A DNA stretch of 64,000 bases from contig OX387187.1 of assembly GCA_947561395.2 (NCBI GenBank), positions 23,665,829-23,729,828 on the forward strand. Reading direction: 5' to 3'. Of this stretch, positions 53,709 through 64,000 are shown piece after piece; position 1 is the stretch's first letter; each line of letters starts with the position of its first letter. The position numbers and the translations under genes were made by a program. The DNA is from Buxus sempervirens (Eukaryota; Streptophyta; Magnoliopsida; Buxales; Buxaceae). Below the pieces are notes generated by a model, which was not told where the DNA came from, searched no databases, and saw only the letters and a program-made list of their open reading frames with translations.

Positions 53709-56409
53709 CTACTCCTGTGCAGGATCATCCCCGCGTCCTCGGCCGCGTCCACCTCTACGGCGTCTCCCCCAAAGGGCTCGGCCTCTAGAGTATGCAAGAA
53801 TCCGCTCGGCCGCATGGCGAGGATGCCGACCTACCACCTGCTGAAGATGATACTCCAAGCAATAATCCTCGAGATCCGGGGGAGGAGCAGGAGTAGAATC
53901 TGGAGAAGAAGTCTCGGGCTCAGCAGCAACCGGCCCAACTGGGCCCTCATCCAAAGCATCCTCTACTCCCGCAGCTCCAGAAGGCCCAGCATCCGCAGCA
54001 GAGGGGCCAGGATCAGAAGTAGCTGAGTCCACAGAAAAGAGAAAAATCAGAAGATTCAGATATAAGGAAGAATAAAAGAAGAGAATAAAAAGAAGATCAT
54101 ACCAGGAATGTCTGCAGAAGGAGCAGGAGGATCCGGCTCGTCAAGACCAGCCACTGGGGCATCCTCGGGATCAGAGGCCCGGGCAGGAGATGGGTCAGGA
54201 ATCAGGAAATCATGCCTAAAGAAGGCATCCTGATCATGGACCGGGCCCTGCACAAGTCAAACAAGCATATCAGAATAGCAGAAACAGAAAAATAATGAAA
54301 GAAATGAACATATAAGAAGGCCAAGTACCTGTCTAGCCTGGAGCTCAGCAACCAAGGCCTCCAGCTCCCTGATCCGGGCATCCCGCTGGGCCACGACCGC
54401 ATCGTGCTCCGCGATCATATCATCGATCGCAGCCCGCTGGCTCTCGAACCGGTCCCGAATGGAGTTCAGCTCGTGTACCTGCCAGCAAGAACGGAAGCAT
54501 GGTCAAAAAGGCATAAGGAAGGAAAAGAGGATAAAAATGGGAAGAATACAAGGCTTACCGTGTCCTCATGGATCCGGATACGGATCCCGCCAATCTCAGT
54601 CACCCCAGCACGAGTGGGTCGATCCATCAAGCATCCAATAGACACCCGCTGGAACCACTCGTCATAATCTCCAGCTACTGTAAGCCCCTCCGCATCCAAG
54701 AAGTGATCGAACTGATCAACATCAAAGCCCGGGAGGAGTGTGTCAGGACCCACAGCAGGAGGAGGGACGGGGATGCGAAGTGCGCCAGTGTGCTGGTAGT
54801 ACAGGCGCTCTCCCAAGTACATCACCCTACCAAGCCTCCCAAGGAAGCACTGGTAAGACTGACGTCGGAGATCTCGCTCAAAAGCATCCTGTACTGCCAT
54901 CTCACGGGCGACTCCGACATCCACGTCATCTGGACGGGATAGAATGAGCTGCAAAGAAGCAAAGTGGTCAGATACAGTCAAGGTACAGGAAAGAAAATAA
55001 AAGAAAAAAGATAGAGGACTTACATCAGATCGGCGTGCACGGTCTAAGTGCACCCGAGCGGTACGAGGCTGGCTCCTATCGGCATCTCGAACCTGGGCCG
55101 ACCATCGCAGGGCCACAGGGAAATCCGCAACCTCAGGTACCGGGGAGGGTCGGAAGAAGGTCATGTAGGTGTACATGAACACCTAGCAAAAGAAAAATCA
55201 GTCAAGAAAAGATATAGCCTAAGGAATTAAACCAGACAGATGAATTCAATACCTGCAGAATCTGCCAGAAGAACCGGCTGCTAACTCCATCGCCTCTCGG
55301 GGATGCCAGACCTCGAACTGCACGGCACAGCCCGGCCAAGATGGTCCCATAAATGAGCCGACCCCATGCTAGCTGGCGGGTCTGATGGAGATCTCTCAAA
55401 GCATCCAGGAAAAGTGGGCTGACGCCGGTCGTATCCTCCGGGAAAAAGCAGCTCCCAAGCATCAACAGGAATACGTGCCGGAAGATAGGCACAAAGGCTG
55501 CATCCTCCACGGAGATGGTCTCATGCCTCCTCTCGAAATGTCGAGCCAGACTCTCCCGCAGCCAGCTAATGGAGAGCCGGCCACTCCTCCCATCCCAGGC
55601 AGTAGGTGGCAGGGCCTGATACCCCAGAAGGAGGCCAATATCCTCCGCAGAAGGCCGCTCCAAGATGATGGTCCGCCCAGTCAATGGAATACCGGTGATC
55701 ATCACAAAATCCGAGGGGCGGATCCCCAGCTCCACGTCCGGCAAATGAAATGACTGAGTCTCGGGGAAATATCTATCCATCATGGCAAAAATAAGCGGAC
55801 GGTCGGCTCTGAACGATGGAATACTGAGGAAGTGATCCAGGTGGCACCTCCCAAACTCCCGCCTGAGTGCTGGAGAAAGTGACCGTGCCAACTCGCTGAA
55901 TCTCCCCCAGCTGCCGCGCAAGTGGGAAGAGTAGTAGGGAAGCGGCACATCGGCCCTGATGCACATGGAGGGGTGGCTATCCAAGCCATGGAGGAGCTCT
56001 GTATCATGCACAGAAGCCCTCAACTCCTCAGAGACCCCTGCCAAAGCTACAGCAACCCCCTCCGGAGCCATATCTCTGGCTCTGCCTCGGCCTCTACCAC
56101 GGCCTCTCTCGCCCTCAGGGGCCTGATCCTGAACCCGGCCTCTGCCTCGGCCTCGACCACGAGCGGGTACAACCACGGGCTGAATTGCAAAGGAACAGCG
56201 TGAATATTTGTGTACAAGGGAGAATGAAGAGAGAAAGAAATTTTTTTTTTTTTTTTTTTTTGAAAACCTACCTCGGCAGAACTCTCTCTGGAGTCACCTA
56301 ATGGCTCAGACAAAGTGGCGCTGGAGCTCGCCTCTGTCCGAGCCCGCGAACTGGAGGGCTGATCAGCTGGGTCAACATCCTCTCTAACCCGAGAACGACT
56401 CCTAGCCAT
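53709..56409 (-). CDS. Antisense gene B: plant mobile domain protein, seven coding exons
   Basis: Coding exons (minus strand): 56409-56272, 56179-55253, 55182-55024, 54948-54559, 54478-54329, 54247-54103, 54022-53709; 2223 bp, 740 residues. All six introns (70-92 bp) have GT and AG ends. Five are phase 0 and the last is phase 1, and the frame stays open through every join. Residues ~50-80 are an RG-rich tract. The plant mobile domain (PF10536-like) covers about 115-400: HLDHFLSIPSFRADRPL, PETQSFHLPDVELGIRP and LLMLGSCFFPEDT. Exon 5 is a coiled coil (EAHD/RELEALVAELQ type) and the end is RG-rich (RRRRGGRGRGRG). Host relatives (MAIN/MAIL proteins) act in the nucleus in silencing and genome stability. 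Its role here is unknown. A 5' untranslated exon is plausible upstream. Confidence 0.82.
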
Positions 56410-57349
56410 CTACAACAGGGAAGTATCCTATGAATTTCAGTTCAAATTTATGTGGAACCCTACTTTGCTTAGTTCAAATTGATCAAAAATTTCACTTTGA
56501 TTTTATAAGTTCTAACTCTGGTTCATCAGGAATCTTATATGATTTTTCAGGGATTGTGGTTCGGTTCAAAGTCTTTTAGAAAATATTTCTATATTACTCT
56601 AAAAAATTTTTTTTTTTTTACAAGACCTAATATCTGATAATTTTCTGCAGGATCGCTACCTGGGTGCAAAAGCAAAGGGTCTGAGCTAAATGAAGGATCG
56701 GAATAACGGTGGAGACCAACCACAGAATGGTCCTGGCAGTTGGAGCACAACATTAACACCGGGCGGATTGAGAATCCCAGCATATCAAGAAGTAGCAGCA
56801 AGGCAGTCCTAAGTTTTGGGCACTATCAAGTCAAGGATTGCACAAGCAACAGTCACATGGGCAGCTCCAAAAAGTGGTAATTGAAAGTCAAGAAGTCTGA
56901 AAATTCTATCAATAAGCTATATGGGAAATGCCCAATCATGCCATTCAGTGGGAAAGGCAATCCCAATCAGTGCAAATAAAAGTCATGGCATCACAAAAAA
57001 TTTTGAAGCATTGTAATCCAGCATGGTTTGTCCAAAACAACCAAGGCAATGACAAGATTGGATTCATTAAAGCATCAATTCAGAAATTCAAGCTCAAACT
57101 TGGCAGAAATTCAGAAATTCAGGCAATTGGCAGCAATTCAGAATTGGCAGAAATTCAAGCAATTGGGAATTTACCACAATCAAAAGAAATCCAAGGCATA
57201 GCTATTCAGAATCAAGGCTTGACAGCCAAGGCAATAACACAGCAAGCATTCGGTTCCTAAAGGAATCAATACAAAAAGCATACATGCTCGTCCAATGTTT
57301 GAAACAGCAAATTAAAATGAGAAGAATGCATGCTAAGATGCTCACTGAC
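56410..57349 (-). other. Possible 5' untranslated intron of gene B
   Basis: A minus-strand acceptor CTTCCCTGTTGTAG lies directly before the ATG at 56409, and a donor CAG/GTCAGT lies at 57350/57349. If used, they remove 940 bases and leave a first exon around 57350-57620 that ends near the TATCCGG pair at 57626. No coding motif is seen in this stretch. Confidence 0.45.
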
Positions 57350-57625
57350 CTGGTCGGATTGAGTCGAGTTGGAGAAGAACAGGAAATCCAAAAGAAAATC
57401 GAGCTAGGGCTCGACTGCTGCTTTGAATGATCGAACAAGGGAGGTCGCCGGAGTTGCAGACTCTCGCCGGCAGCAATAGGAGTCGCCGGAGTTGCTGGAG
57501 ATCGCCGGAGAAGCAGGACGAGTCGTCGGGTGAAGAAGAAGAAGGAGATGGCCGGTCTGAGTTGTCGGAGACTGAAGAAAAGAAATGGAAAGTCGCGGTC
57601 GCGCGCGACTTAAGTAAACATGCGG

Positions 57626-57687
57626 GATCCGGATACTCAGGCCGGATACCCGCAGAGCCTTCATTATCCGGATACACCTACCGGATA
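57626..57687 (-). promoter_or_regulatory. Two TATCCGG-type sites upstream of gene B
   Basis: Sites start at 57626 (GATCCGG...CCGGATA) and 57665 (TATCCGG...CCGGATA), 39 bp apart, each with a nine-base spacer. They lie about 1.2 kb upstream of the gene B ATG and next to its possible first exon. No clear TATA box was found. Confidence 0.75.
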
Positions 57688-57689
57688 CC

Positions 57690-58234
57690 AAAGAAAAAAA
57701 TAGAAAAAAAATAGAAAAAAGCAGAAAAAATAGAAAAAATAGAGAAAAAACAGGGAAAAATAGAAAAACAAGAAAAGAAAAGAAGAAAAGAAAAAAAAAG
57801 AAAAGAAAAAAGAAAAGAAAAAGAAAAAAGAGAAAAAGAAAAAAAAGAGAAAAGAAAAAAGAAAAGAAAAAGCAAACTTGTGCTACAACTTCTATTTTCT
57901 CTCAAAATCCTATTTTTGTCTTGAAATCCACCTCACAGCCACGAGAGCTCTGTGGAATTTAGGACAACCTTGGGAAATGTGCCTGGTCAAAAGGATGATA
58001 TCCACTCAATTTTCAACTTGGTTTGATAAAAAATCAGTTTTTCAAAAATCCTATTTTTGGGCTTAAAATCCACTTCACAGCCACAAAGGGCTCAGTGGAA
58101 TTAAAGAACTCTTGGAGAGATGCCCCCTTAAAGTGAGGGCCTTTTGGCAAATCTCCACTCAAAAATGGTTTTCTACAGAAATTGAATTAAACCGAGCAAA
58201 TCATGCTCAAGGGAATGCAATTTGGGCTTGTCTA
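57690..58234 (+). other. A/G-rich tract and a duplicated block before the polypurine tract
   Basis: 57690-57875 is almost pure AAAAG-type sequence. Two related copies follow, about 142 bp apart (AAAATCCTATTTTTG near 57904 and 58046, each followed by TCCAC.TCACAGCCAC). No gene. Confidence 0.6.
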
Positions 58235-58279
58235 CTCTTTGCAGCTCACTGCTTCGCAGCTCCCACAAAGAGGGGCAGT
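58235..58279 (+). other. Element 1 polypurine tract with pairing arm
   Basis: CAAAGAGGGGCAGT (58266-58279) abuts the 3' LTR. CTCTTTG at 58235-58241 is complementary to CAAAGAG at 58266-58272, with 24 bases between. The layout matches 34581-34626 in element 2. Confidence 0.75.
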
Positions 58280-60553
58280 TGTAGACACCCCAAATTGCAC
58301 AAACAGTCATCAAAAATCATTATCTCCTGGAAAGCCAGCACAGAATTTGAAGAAAATACACTTTTACCTGTATCCGGATTGAGTATCCGGATACAAGTAC
58401 CCTTTCCCGTATCCGGATAGTCATACCGGATACGTGTGAGCCTTAGCGTATCCGGTACCATGTACCGGATACCTTAAGACCCTTTGTTATCCGGTCTGAT
58501 GTACCGGATACCTTAAGTTTGCTCAAAATTAGGGTTTTCCGAGAGCTTTTCACTTTTACCATCATGTCCCTCATTAAATGAGGGGAAATCACGGAAATAA
58601 CCTTAGGGTTTAGGTTGGAGTGGTTCTAGACATTAAGTTGTGTCTACCAATGACCTTAGCCCTTGCCTATAAATAGGAGCCTCCTCCTTGAACAAATGGC
58701 ACACAACTCTTGTTTTGAATTCTCGCAAAGAAGAACTCCAAGAGAAGAAGGAAACCGCTGTGGAATCGCCTCCAGCACTCAGGTAAGCCTCAACTTTTCT
58801 TTTTATTTTCTGTCTTTACATTCCTAGATCTAGATCTCTTCTTCTACCTTTCTGTAGTGTAAAGCCTTGTTTGTATGTGTGGAAATCCTTCCCTGGCTCA
58901 AAGTATCTCAAGACTCCCCTAGCCGTAAAACGTGAAGGCGGATCTAGGAGAAACGAGACTAGGGATTGACCCTAGTGCTAGAACCCATGTAGCGTAAGGC
59001 TTTTTGATTGATTGTAAACCGTTCCATATTCAAAGTACCCTTGATTATCTTAAAGAGAACAGAGGGAAACGATAATGGAACGGAACCCTAGGCTATGCTA
59101 GAACCTATTTTGTTGAATCTATATGCATGTGTATGGATCTTGCTAGGTTTTTTTCACTTTTGCACACATATCACTATTTTGGCGGGGTAGGCTCATATTT
59201 GGGGTTTATTGCATTTATTGTGATAAAACCCAAATAAATGGCCTCAATCAATTCTGGAATGCCTTTCGGATGATTTTGAAGTATTTGTGTTCATCTTGCA
59301 CGGATTTCATTTTTTTATCAATTTTCGGATTTGGTTTTTACTCAAAAATGGCTTAGCTTGACAGCACCTGTACCCTTACTTCGGACGTCCGTAACTTCAT
59401 CATCCGGATGAATTTTGGGGCGATTCCAGAACCATGGGAAAGGTGAGGCTGTCTAGTTTATGTCCACCAAATTTCATGAATTTCTATCAAGCCGATTTTT
59501 GACACTTCTCTGTCGAAGTTAAGTGGACAGTTCAGGTCCAAGTACAGAACTTGTCACTTCGACGGACCGCCATGTGTTCGTTTTAAGTCCGATTCGAGTG
59601 ATTTTTGTTTCTGAGTACTCCTTTATGAGTCTATTTTCAAATCCAGTTGGTTTCATAATTTTTGGATTCCATTTGAATTATTGGTAGCCGATTTACTCAG
59701 GACTGCTCATTTGCATTTTTCTGGGTAAATCTGTGATCTTCGGGGCCTGTTCGGGAGACCACCCAAGGCACATCCGAAGGGATTTTTGTATGAGGCTAGT
59801 TTCTGTTGAAAGATGGCCATACAGACTTCAATCACACCAAATTTCGTGGATTTCTATGTAGTGGATTTTTCTAGACAATTTTCCAAAGTTGCCCACTTAC
59901 TACTTTTAAAAATCCCCAACAGCAACTTCAAAGGAGCATAACTCCTAGATTTTTCATTGGAATGAAGTGAAATTTTGCATGAGACTCTTATTTACCCTAA
60001 TCTTTCAAATGGATTTGGTTTGGGTCAATTTAGAATTGGATTTGAATGATTTCAAGGCAAGTGGTATACTTTTTACCAAATTTTCCGAATTTGATTTAAC
60101 TTGGTTTTGAGCAACTTGTGCTTTGATTTCCATCTTTTAAGATATTCCAGAAATGATATTGACATAAGAGAGGATCTAAAATCCATTTAGATCTTCATGT
60201 GAAAATATCACACATTAATCCTTTTTCAAGGTTTTCTATGATTTTAGCAAGCTTTCTTACTTTATTTTTGCATGAACATACACTTGGCAACCACTTCGTG
60301 TGGATGAATGGGGGTGCCTAACACCTTCCCCCGTTCATAATCTAATCCCCTTACCCATCTCTGGATTTTATTTTCAAGTAGGATTATTTTTATCCTAGAA
60401 TTTGTCTTTTGGCTATTTTTGCCTATTTTTGATCTTTTGGTGTCCATTCTCACCCCAAAATCATGAATGGTGGCGACTCTCCCACTTTTTGCGTTGAGCC
60501 CGTGTGTTGACGGAGGGGACGATCACTCCGGTGATTTTTTCCCATGTCTCACA
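58280..60553 (+). mobile_element. Element 1 3' LTR
   Basis: Copy of 37278-39551 at an offset of 21002 bases with no length difference. Substitutions seen: G/A in the GAAATCRCGG phrase, G/A in CCTTGRGCAAA/CCTTGAACAAA, A/G in TTTATTRCATT and T/C in TTACTYCGGACG/TTACTTTGGACG. It is followed by GGGCC and the rest of the element 2 LTR. Confidence 0.95.
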
Positions 60554-61181
60554 GGGCCTCAAGCCCAATGACCAATCCACCTTGACAAACTTAAGTAAGA
60601 TAAAAATCAAAGATACTTTGGCAACCATCATGGGGGCCCACCAAGGGCCCTCAAACCAAGGCCGACCCACTTTTTGCATGAAAGCTACTTAACCCTGGAA
60701 TTAAACCTTTAAGTAAAATCAACTAACTAAACCTAAACTCAAAGGGCCTCTTGGGCTTAGACAGAGGCCCACAGGGGACATGTGGGCTTAACCAAGCCCA
60801 CCAGGGACACCGTGGGCCTTCCAACGGGGCCCACCCAATCAGACTCAGACAACTTAAATAAAACAAGATAAAATCAAACTAAAGGGATCCACACCACTCA
60901 GGTGGTCCCGCCAAGACTTAACTAAATAGCATGCTGGATTAGGAATCAGGTGAAAATCAACTAGAAAGCTGACTCAAACCAGGGAATCCACGGGACCCGT
61001 CATCCGACGGGGTGGACTGGGGTGTCTACGGACTTCCCCCAACCACAACCGAGAATCAACTTAGAATCTCAAGCCGCAGACCAGACTAATAAACAAGACT
61101 AGGCACCCAGGTGTCCGCCTGCACCCCATCAGGTGGTGGTGACTCCGAATTACCCCGTGCCGCGTTTCCCACGCGCGCACA

Positions 61182-64000
61182 ACGTGTTTGCATGGTCATA
61201 CGAGGATATGCCCGGGTTAGACATGGACTTGGTTGTGCATCGGTTACCAACGAAATCTGAGGCCGTACCTGTGAAACAGAAGCTCAGGCGCACGAAGCCG
61301 GAATGGGCCCTGAAGATCAAGGAAGAGGTCACCAAGCAGTTGGAGGCCGGATTCCTGCAAGTAACTCACTATCCAAAGTGGTTGGCCAACATCGTGCCAG
61401 TTCCCAAGAAAGACGGGAAAGTCAGGATGTGTGTTGACTATAGAGATCTGAACAAAGCGAGTCCAAAGGACGACTTCCCATTGCCGCACATTGATGTACT
61501 GGTGGACAATACAGCAACGCATTCGATGTTCTCTTTCATGGACGGTTTCTCTGGTTACAACCAGATAAGGATGACACCTGAAGATATGGAGAAAACATCC
61601 TTCATCACGCACTGGGGCACTTACTGCTACCGCATGATGCTGTTTGGACTGAAGAATGCGGGTGCTACATATCAGCGTGCGATGACTCTGTTGTTCCACG
61701 ACATGATACACAGGGAGATGGAAGTATATGTGGATGACATGATAGCAAAATCCAAGGAAGAAGAAGACCACTTGGTGAACCTTGGAAAAATGTTTGACAG
61801 GCTCAGAGAGCACAAGCTCCGACTCAACCCAAACAAGTGCGTATTTGGAGTTACTTCAGGAAAGTTGCTTGGATTCATAGTGGGCAAACGGGGCATAGAG
61901 GTCGACCCCGTCAAAGCAAAGGAAATTCTGGAAATGCCTCCTCCGTCGACAGAAAAGGAAGTGAGAGGATTCCTGGGCAGATTGCAGTATATCAGTAGGT
62001 TCATCGCGCAGATGACCCCTGTGTGTGAGCCTATATTCAAGCTGCTAAAGAAAGACAACCCTGTGGTTTGGAATGATGACTGTCAGGTAGCATTCGATAA
62101 GATCAAGGCCTATCTGATGAGTCCGCCGACATTGGTCCCGCCTGTCCCAGGACGACCCTTGATTATGTACCTGACAGTCTCCGAGACGGCTGTAGGATGT
62201 GTGTTAGGGCAACACGATGAGAAAGGAAGGAAAGAACAAGCAATCTATTACTTGAGCAAGAAATTTACCAACATCGAAGTCAGATACACAGTGCTTGAAA
62301 AGACGTGTTGCGCACTGGTCTGGGTAGCTCAGAAGCTCCGACACTATTTGCTTAGTCACACAGTCTTACTGATCTCCAATCTGGACCCATTGAAATACAT
62401 CTTTGAAAAGCCGGTCTCCACTGGTAGGGTTGCCAGGTGGCAAGTCCTTTTATCTGAGTATGACATTGTCTACACAACTAAAAAGGCGATAAAAGGGCAA
62501 GCTATGGCAGATCACTTGGCAGAGCATCCCCTGCCGGACTACCAACCACTTCTCACTCACTTCCCGGATGAAGATGTGATGTGTACTGAGTCTGCAGATG
62601 ATACAGAGGAAACTAAGTGGCAGATGTTCTTTGACGGGGCAGTGAATGTAAATGGAAAAGGGATCGGAGCAGTGCTAATCTCCCCAGACGGTGTCCATCA
62701 CCCGATAGCAGCAAAACTTCTGTTTGATTGCACTAGCAACATGGCCGAATATGAAGCATGTGTGTTAGGCTTGCGAGCAGCAATCGAGATGCATATACAA
62801 GAGCTAAAATTATTTGGTGATTCAAGTCTTATCATCTATCAAGTGATGGGAGACTGGAAGACCAGAGATGTGAAATTAGTGCCATACCAGGAGCTGGTCA
62901 AGGAATTAGAAGAGGAATTTGAAAGCGTGACATTCGACTACATGCCACGAGATGGGAACCGATTTGCAGATGCGCTGGCTACGCTGGCATCAATGGCCAC
63001 CATCACGGGTGATACTTGGGTACAACCATTGGAGATAGAAATTCGGCGCTACCCTATTTACTGCTTCAGTGTAGAGAAAAGCGCACCCGAAGAAGAGCCT
63101 TGGTACGCGGACGTCGAAAGGTACATAAGGAACAGAATTTTGCCAGAAGGTGCCTCAGCTATAGAGAAGCGAACTATCCAAAGGTTGGTAGGGCAGTACT
63201 TCTACAGTGGGGGCAGGCTGTACAAGAAGTCATACAACGACTCTCTACTGCTATGCGTCAGAGAAGCCGAAGCGCAGAAATTGATTGAGGAAGTCCATGG
63301 AGGGTTGTGCGGCGCACACATGAATGGGCATATGCTAGCAAGGAAGATTCTAAGGATGGGCTATTACTGGATGACCATGGAAGCCGACTACTACGCTCAA
63401 TTTAGGAAATGCCAGTTATGCCAGATTTATGCCGACAATATCCATGCGCCGCCGAATACGTTGTACTCCATGACATCACCTTGGCCATTCGCCATTTGGG
63501 GAATCGACATGATAGGCCAGGTTCATCCAATGGCTTCAAACGGGCATTGGTTCATCTTAGTGGCAATTGACTATTTTACCAAGTGAGTAGAGGCCATGTC
63601 CTTCGTGGATGTGAAGAAATCTCATGTGCTCAAGTTTATCAGAAACAATATAGTCTGTCGCTACGGAGTTCCAGAAGCAATCATCATAGACAATGCAAAG
63701 AATCTGAATAATACGGACATGGAAAAGATGTGTGAAGATCTGAAGATCAGACATCTAAACTCCACGGCATACCGGCCCAAGATGAATGGGGCAGTAGAGG
63801 CTGCCAACAAGAATCTGAAGAAGATACTTGAGAAAATGGTAGTCACTTACAGAGACTGGCATGAGAAGCTGCCCTATGCACTGCACGCCTATCGGATGTT
63901 GATTAGGACATCGACCGGGGCAACCCCGTTCTCCCTGGTATATGGAATGGAAGCAGTCCTCCCAATGGAAGCACAGATTCCGTCGCTCATAATTCTAAAG
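61182..64000 (+). pseudogene. Tat element 3 pol, 5'- and 3'-truncated
   Basis: Begins abruptly after the element 2 LTR at NVFAWSYEDMPGLD, inside the segment just before RT, and runs off the window. RT has YVDD at 61727-61738 and LFGLKNAGATYQ (MPFG became MLFG). The first RNase H lacks its catalytic acids, as in element 1 (LTVSE for TDAS). The second RNase H keeps FFDGA, AEYEA, GDSS and ADALA. Integrase has HHCC, Asp in GIDMIG, Asp in IIDNAKN and Glu in GAVEAANK. A TGG-to-TGA change at 63584-63586 gives a stop in integrase (after IDYFTK), but the frame continues afterwards. The lineage is the same as element 1, with many substitutions between the two. Confidence 0.88.

Larger units (their letters stand above)
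37278..60553 (+). mobile_element. Element 1: complete 23.3-kb Tat (Ogre/Retand-type) retrotransposon
   Basis: LTRs at 37278-39551 and 58280-60553 are the same length (2274 bp). Reading by eye I found four substitutions between them. Target duplication GGGCC lies at 37273-37277 and 60554-60558. Order: 5' LTR, primer site, leader with tandem repeats, gag-protease-G-patch frame, pol frame (RT, RNase H, second RNase H, integrase), two minus-strand genes with introns, polypurine tract, 3' LTR. All long frames are open. Size, primer site and the double RNase H place it in the Tat clade. It is the youngest insertion in the window and could be autonomous. It sits inside the 3' LTR of element 2. Confidence 0.95.
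34627..61181 (+). mobile_element. 3' LTR of element 2, split by element 1
   Basis: Starts TGTAAGCACCTCATTTTTGC at 34627 and ends ACGCGCGCACA at 61181. The true LTR is 34627-37277 plus 60559-61181, about 3.27 kb. The break is filled by element 1 and its GGGCC duplication. The join was checked against the LTR at 15272, where the corresponding text (GACTACGGGCCC...CAATCATGGGCC near 18305) is continuous. It has three G-boxes, a CT-rich minisatellite (35135-35400), a TATA-like TTTAAAAAG near 35415, a donor-like AAG/GTAAGG at 35756 and a degenerate TATCCGG site at 36817. Directly downstream comes the pol of a different Tat element. Confidence 0.85.

Noticed and set aside
53433-56203. Plus-strand frames opposite antisense gene B
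   Set aside because: The minus strand shows a conserved domain and consistent splice sites; the plus-strand frames show neither.
53709-56409. Gene B as an ordinary host gene flanked by repeats
   Set aside because: It lies inside an element with matched LTRs and a single target duplication, next to gene A, which has a homologue inside another Tat element. A host origin before capture remains possible.
57678-57905. Phenylalanine/serine-rich frame
   Set aside because: Translation of an AAAAG low-complexity tract.
15272-61181. One simple full-length element with two matching LTRs
   Set aside because: The LTRs are too different and the flanks do not match; a recombinant is more likely.
1-64000. 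tRNA, rRNA or other structural RNA genes
   Set aside because: Only tRNA-complementary primer sites were found; no cloverleaf or rRNA sequence was recognised by eye.

Overview
The window is plant nuclear DNA made almost entirely of nested LTR retrotransposons. The plant-specific Ty3/gypsy Tat clade (Ogre/Retand type), a Tekay-type chromovirus with a chromodomain tail, an Ale-like Ty1/copia element and plant-mobile-domain proteins all point to an angiosperm with a large, repeat-rich genome. The species cannot be read from the sequence. I see no host gene, tRNA, rRNA, CRISPR array or bacterial feature. Coordinates and splice sites were read by eye, so edges may be off by a few bases.

Layout. 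1-691 is a partial gypsy LTR. 692-13307 is a decayed Copia element whose left end is inverted. It is interrupted by three solo LTRs: 933-3357 (target duplication CAAAT), 5403-7526 (TTGCA) and 9507-13122 (minus strand, about GGGGT). 13505-15271 is the 3' end of a minus-strand chromovirus (LTR, polypurine tract, integrase, chromodomain). 15272-61181 is a Tat element ('element 2'). It has a 5' LTR holding a reversed solo LTR (18756-20933), a primer site, an intronless ORF1, two tandem-repeat blocks, a broken gag split by solo LTR 26308-29890 (GGAGC), and a long gag/protease reading frame with no polymerase after it. Its 3' LTR starts at 34627 and is split by the youngest insertion. 61182-64000 is the pol of a third Tat element, cut by the window edge.

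The youngest insertion, 37278-60553, is a 23.3-kb Tat element ('element 1'). It has 2274-bp LTRs that differ at four positions I could find, target duplication GGGCC, a tRNA-Arg-type primer site, a leader with 71-bp tandem repeats, and an open gag-protease-G-patch frame. That frame ends just after an A9 run, where an open pol frame (RT, two RNase H domains, integrase) takes over in the -1 frame. Between pol and the 3' LTR lie two minus-strand genes with introns. Gene A has one intron and is homologous to the sense, intronless ORF1 of element 2. Gene B has seven coding exons and encodes a plant-mobile-domain protein.

The most unusual signals are regulatory. A rigid site, TATCCGG-N9-CCGGATA, recurs at 38-39 bp spacing in the LTRs of element 1, in its leader, directly upstream of a TATA box for antisense gene A, upstream of antisense gene B, and in the element 2 LTR. 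Separately, five different LTRs carry arrays of short GC-rich words repeated every 11 nt, each family with its own word (for example CGAACG, GAGCGC, CAGCCGC).
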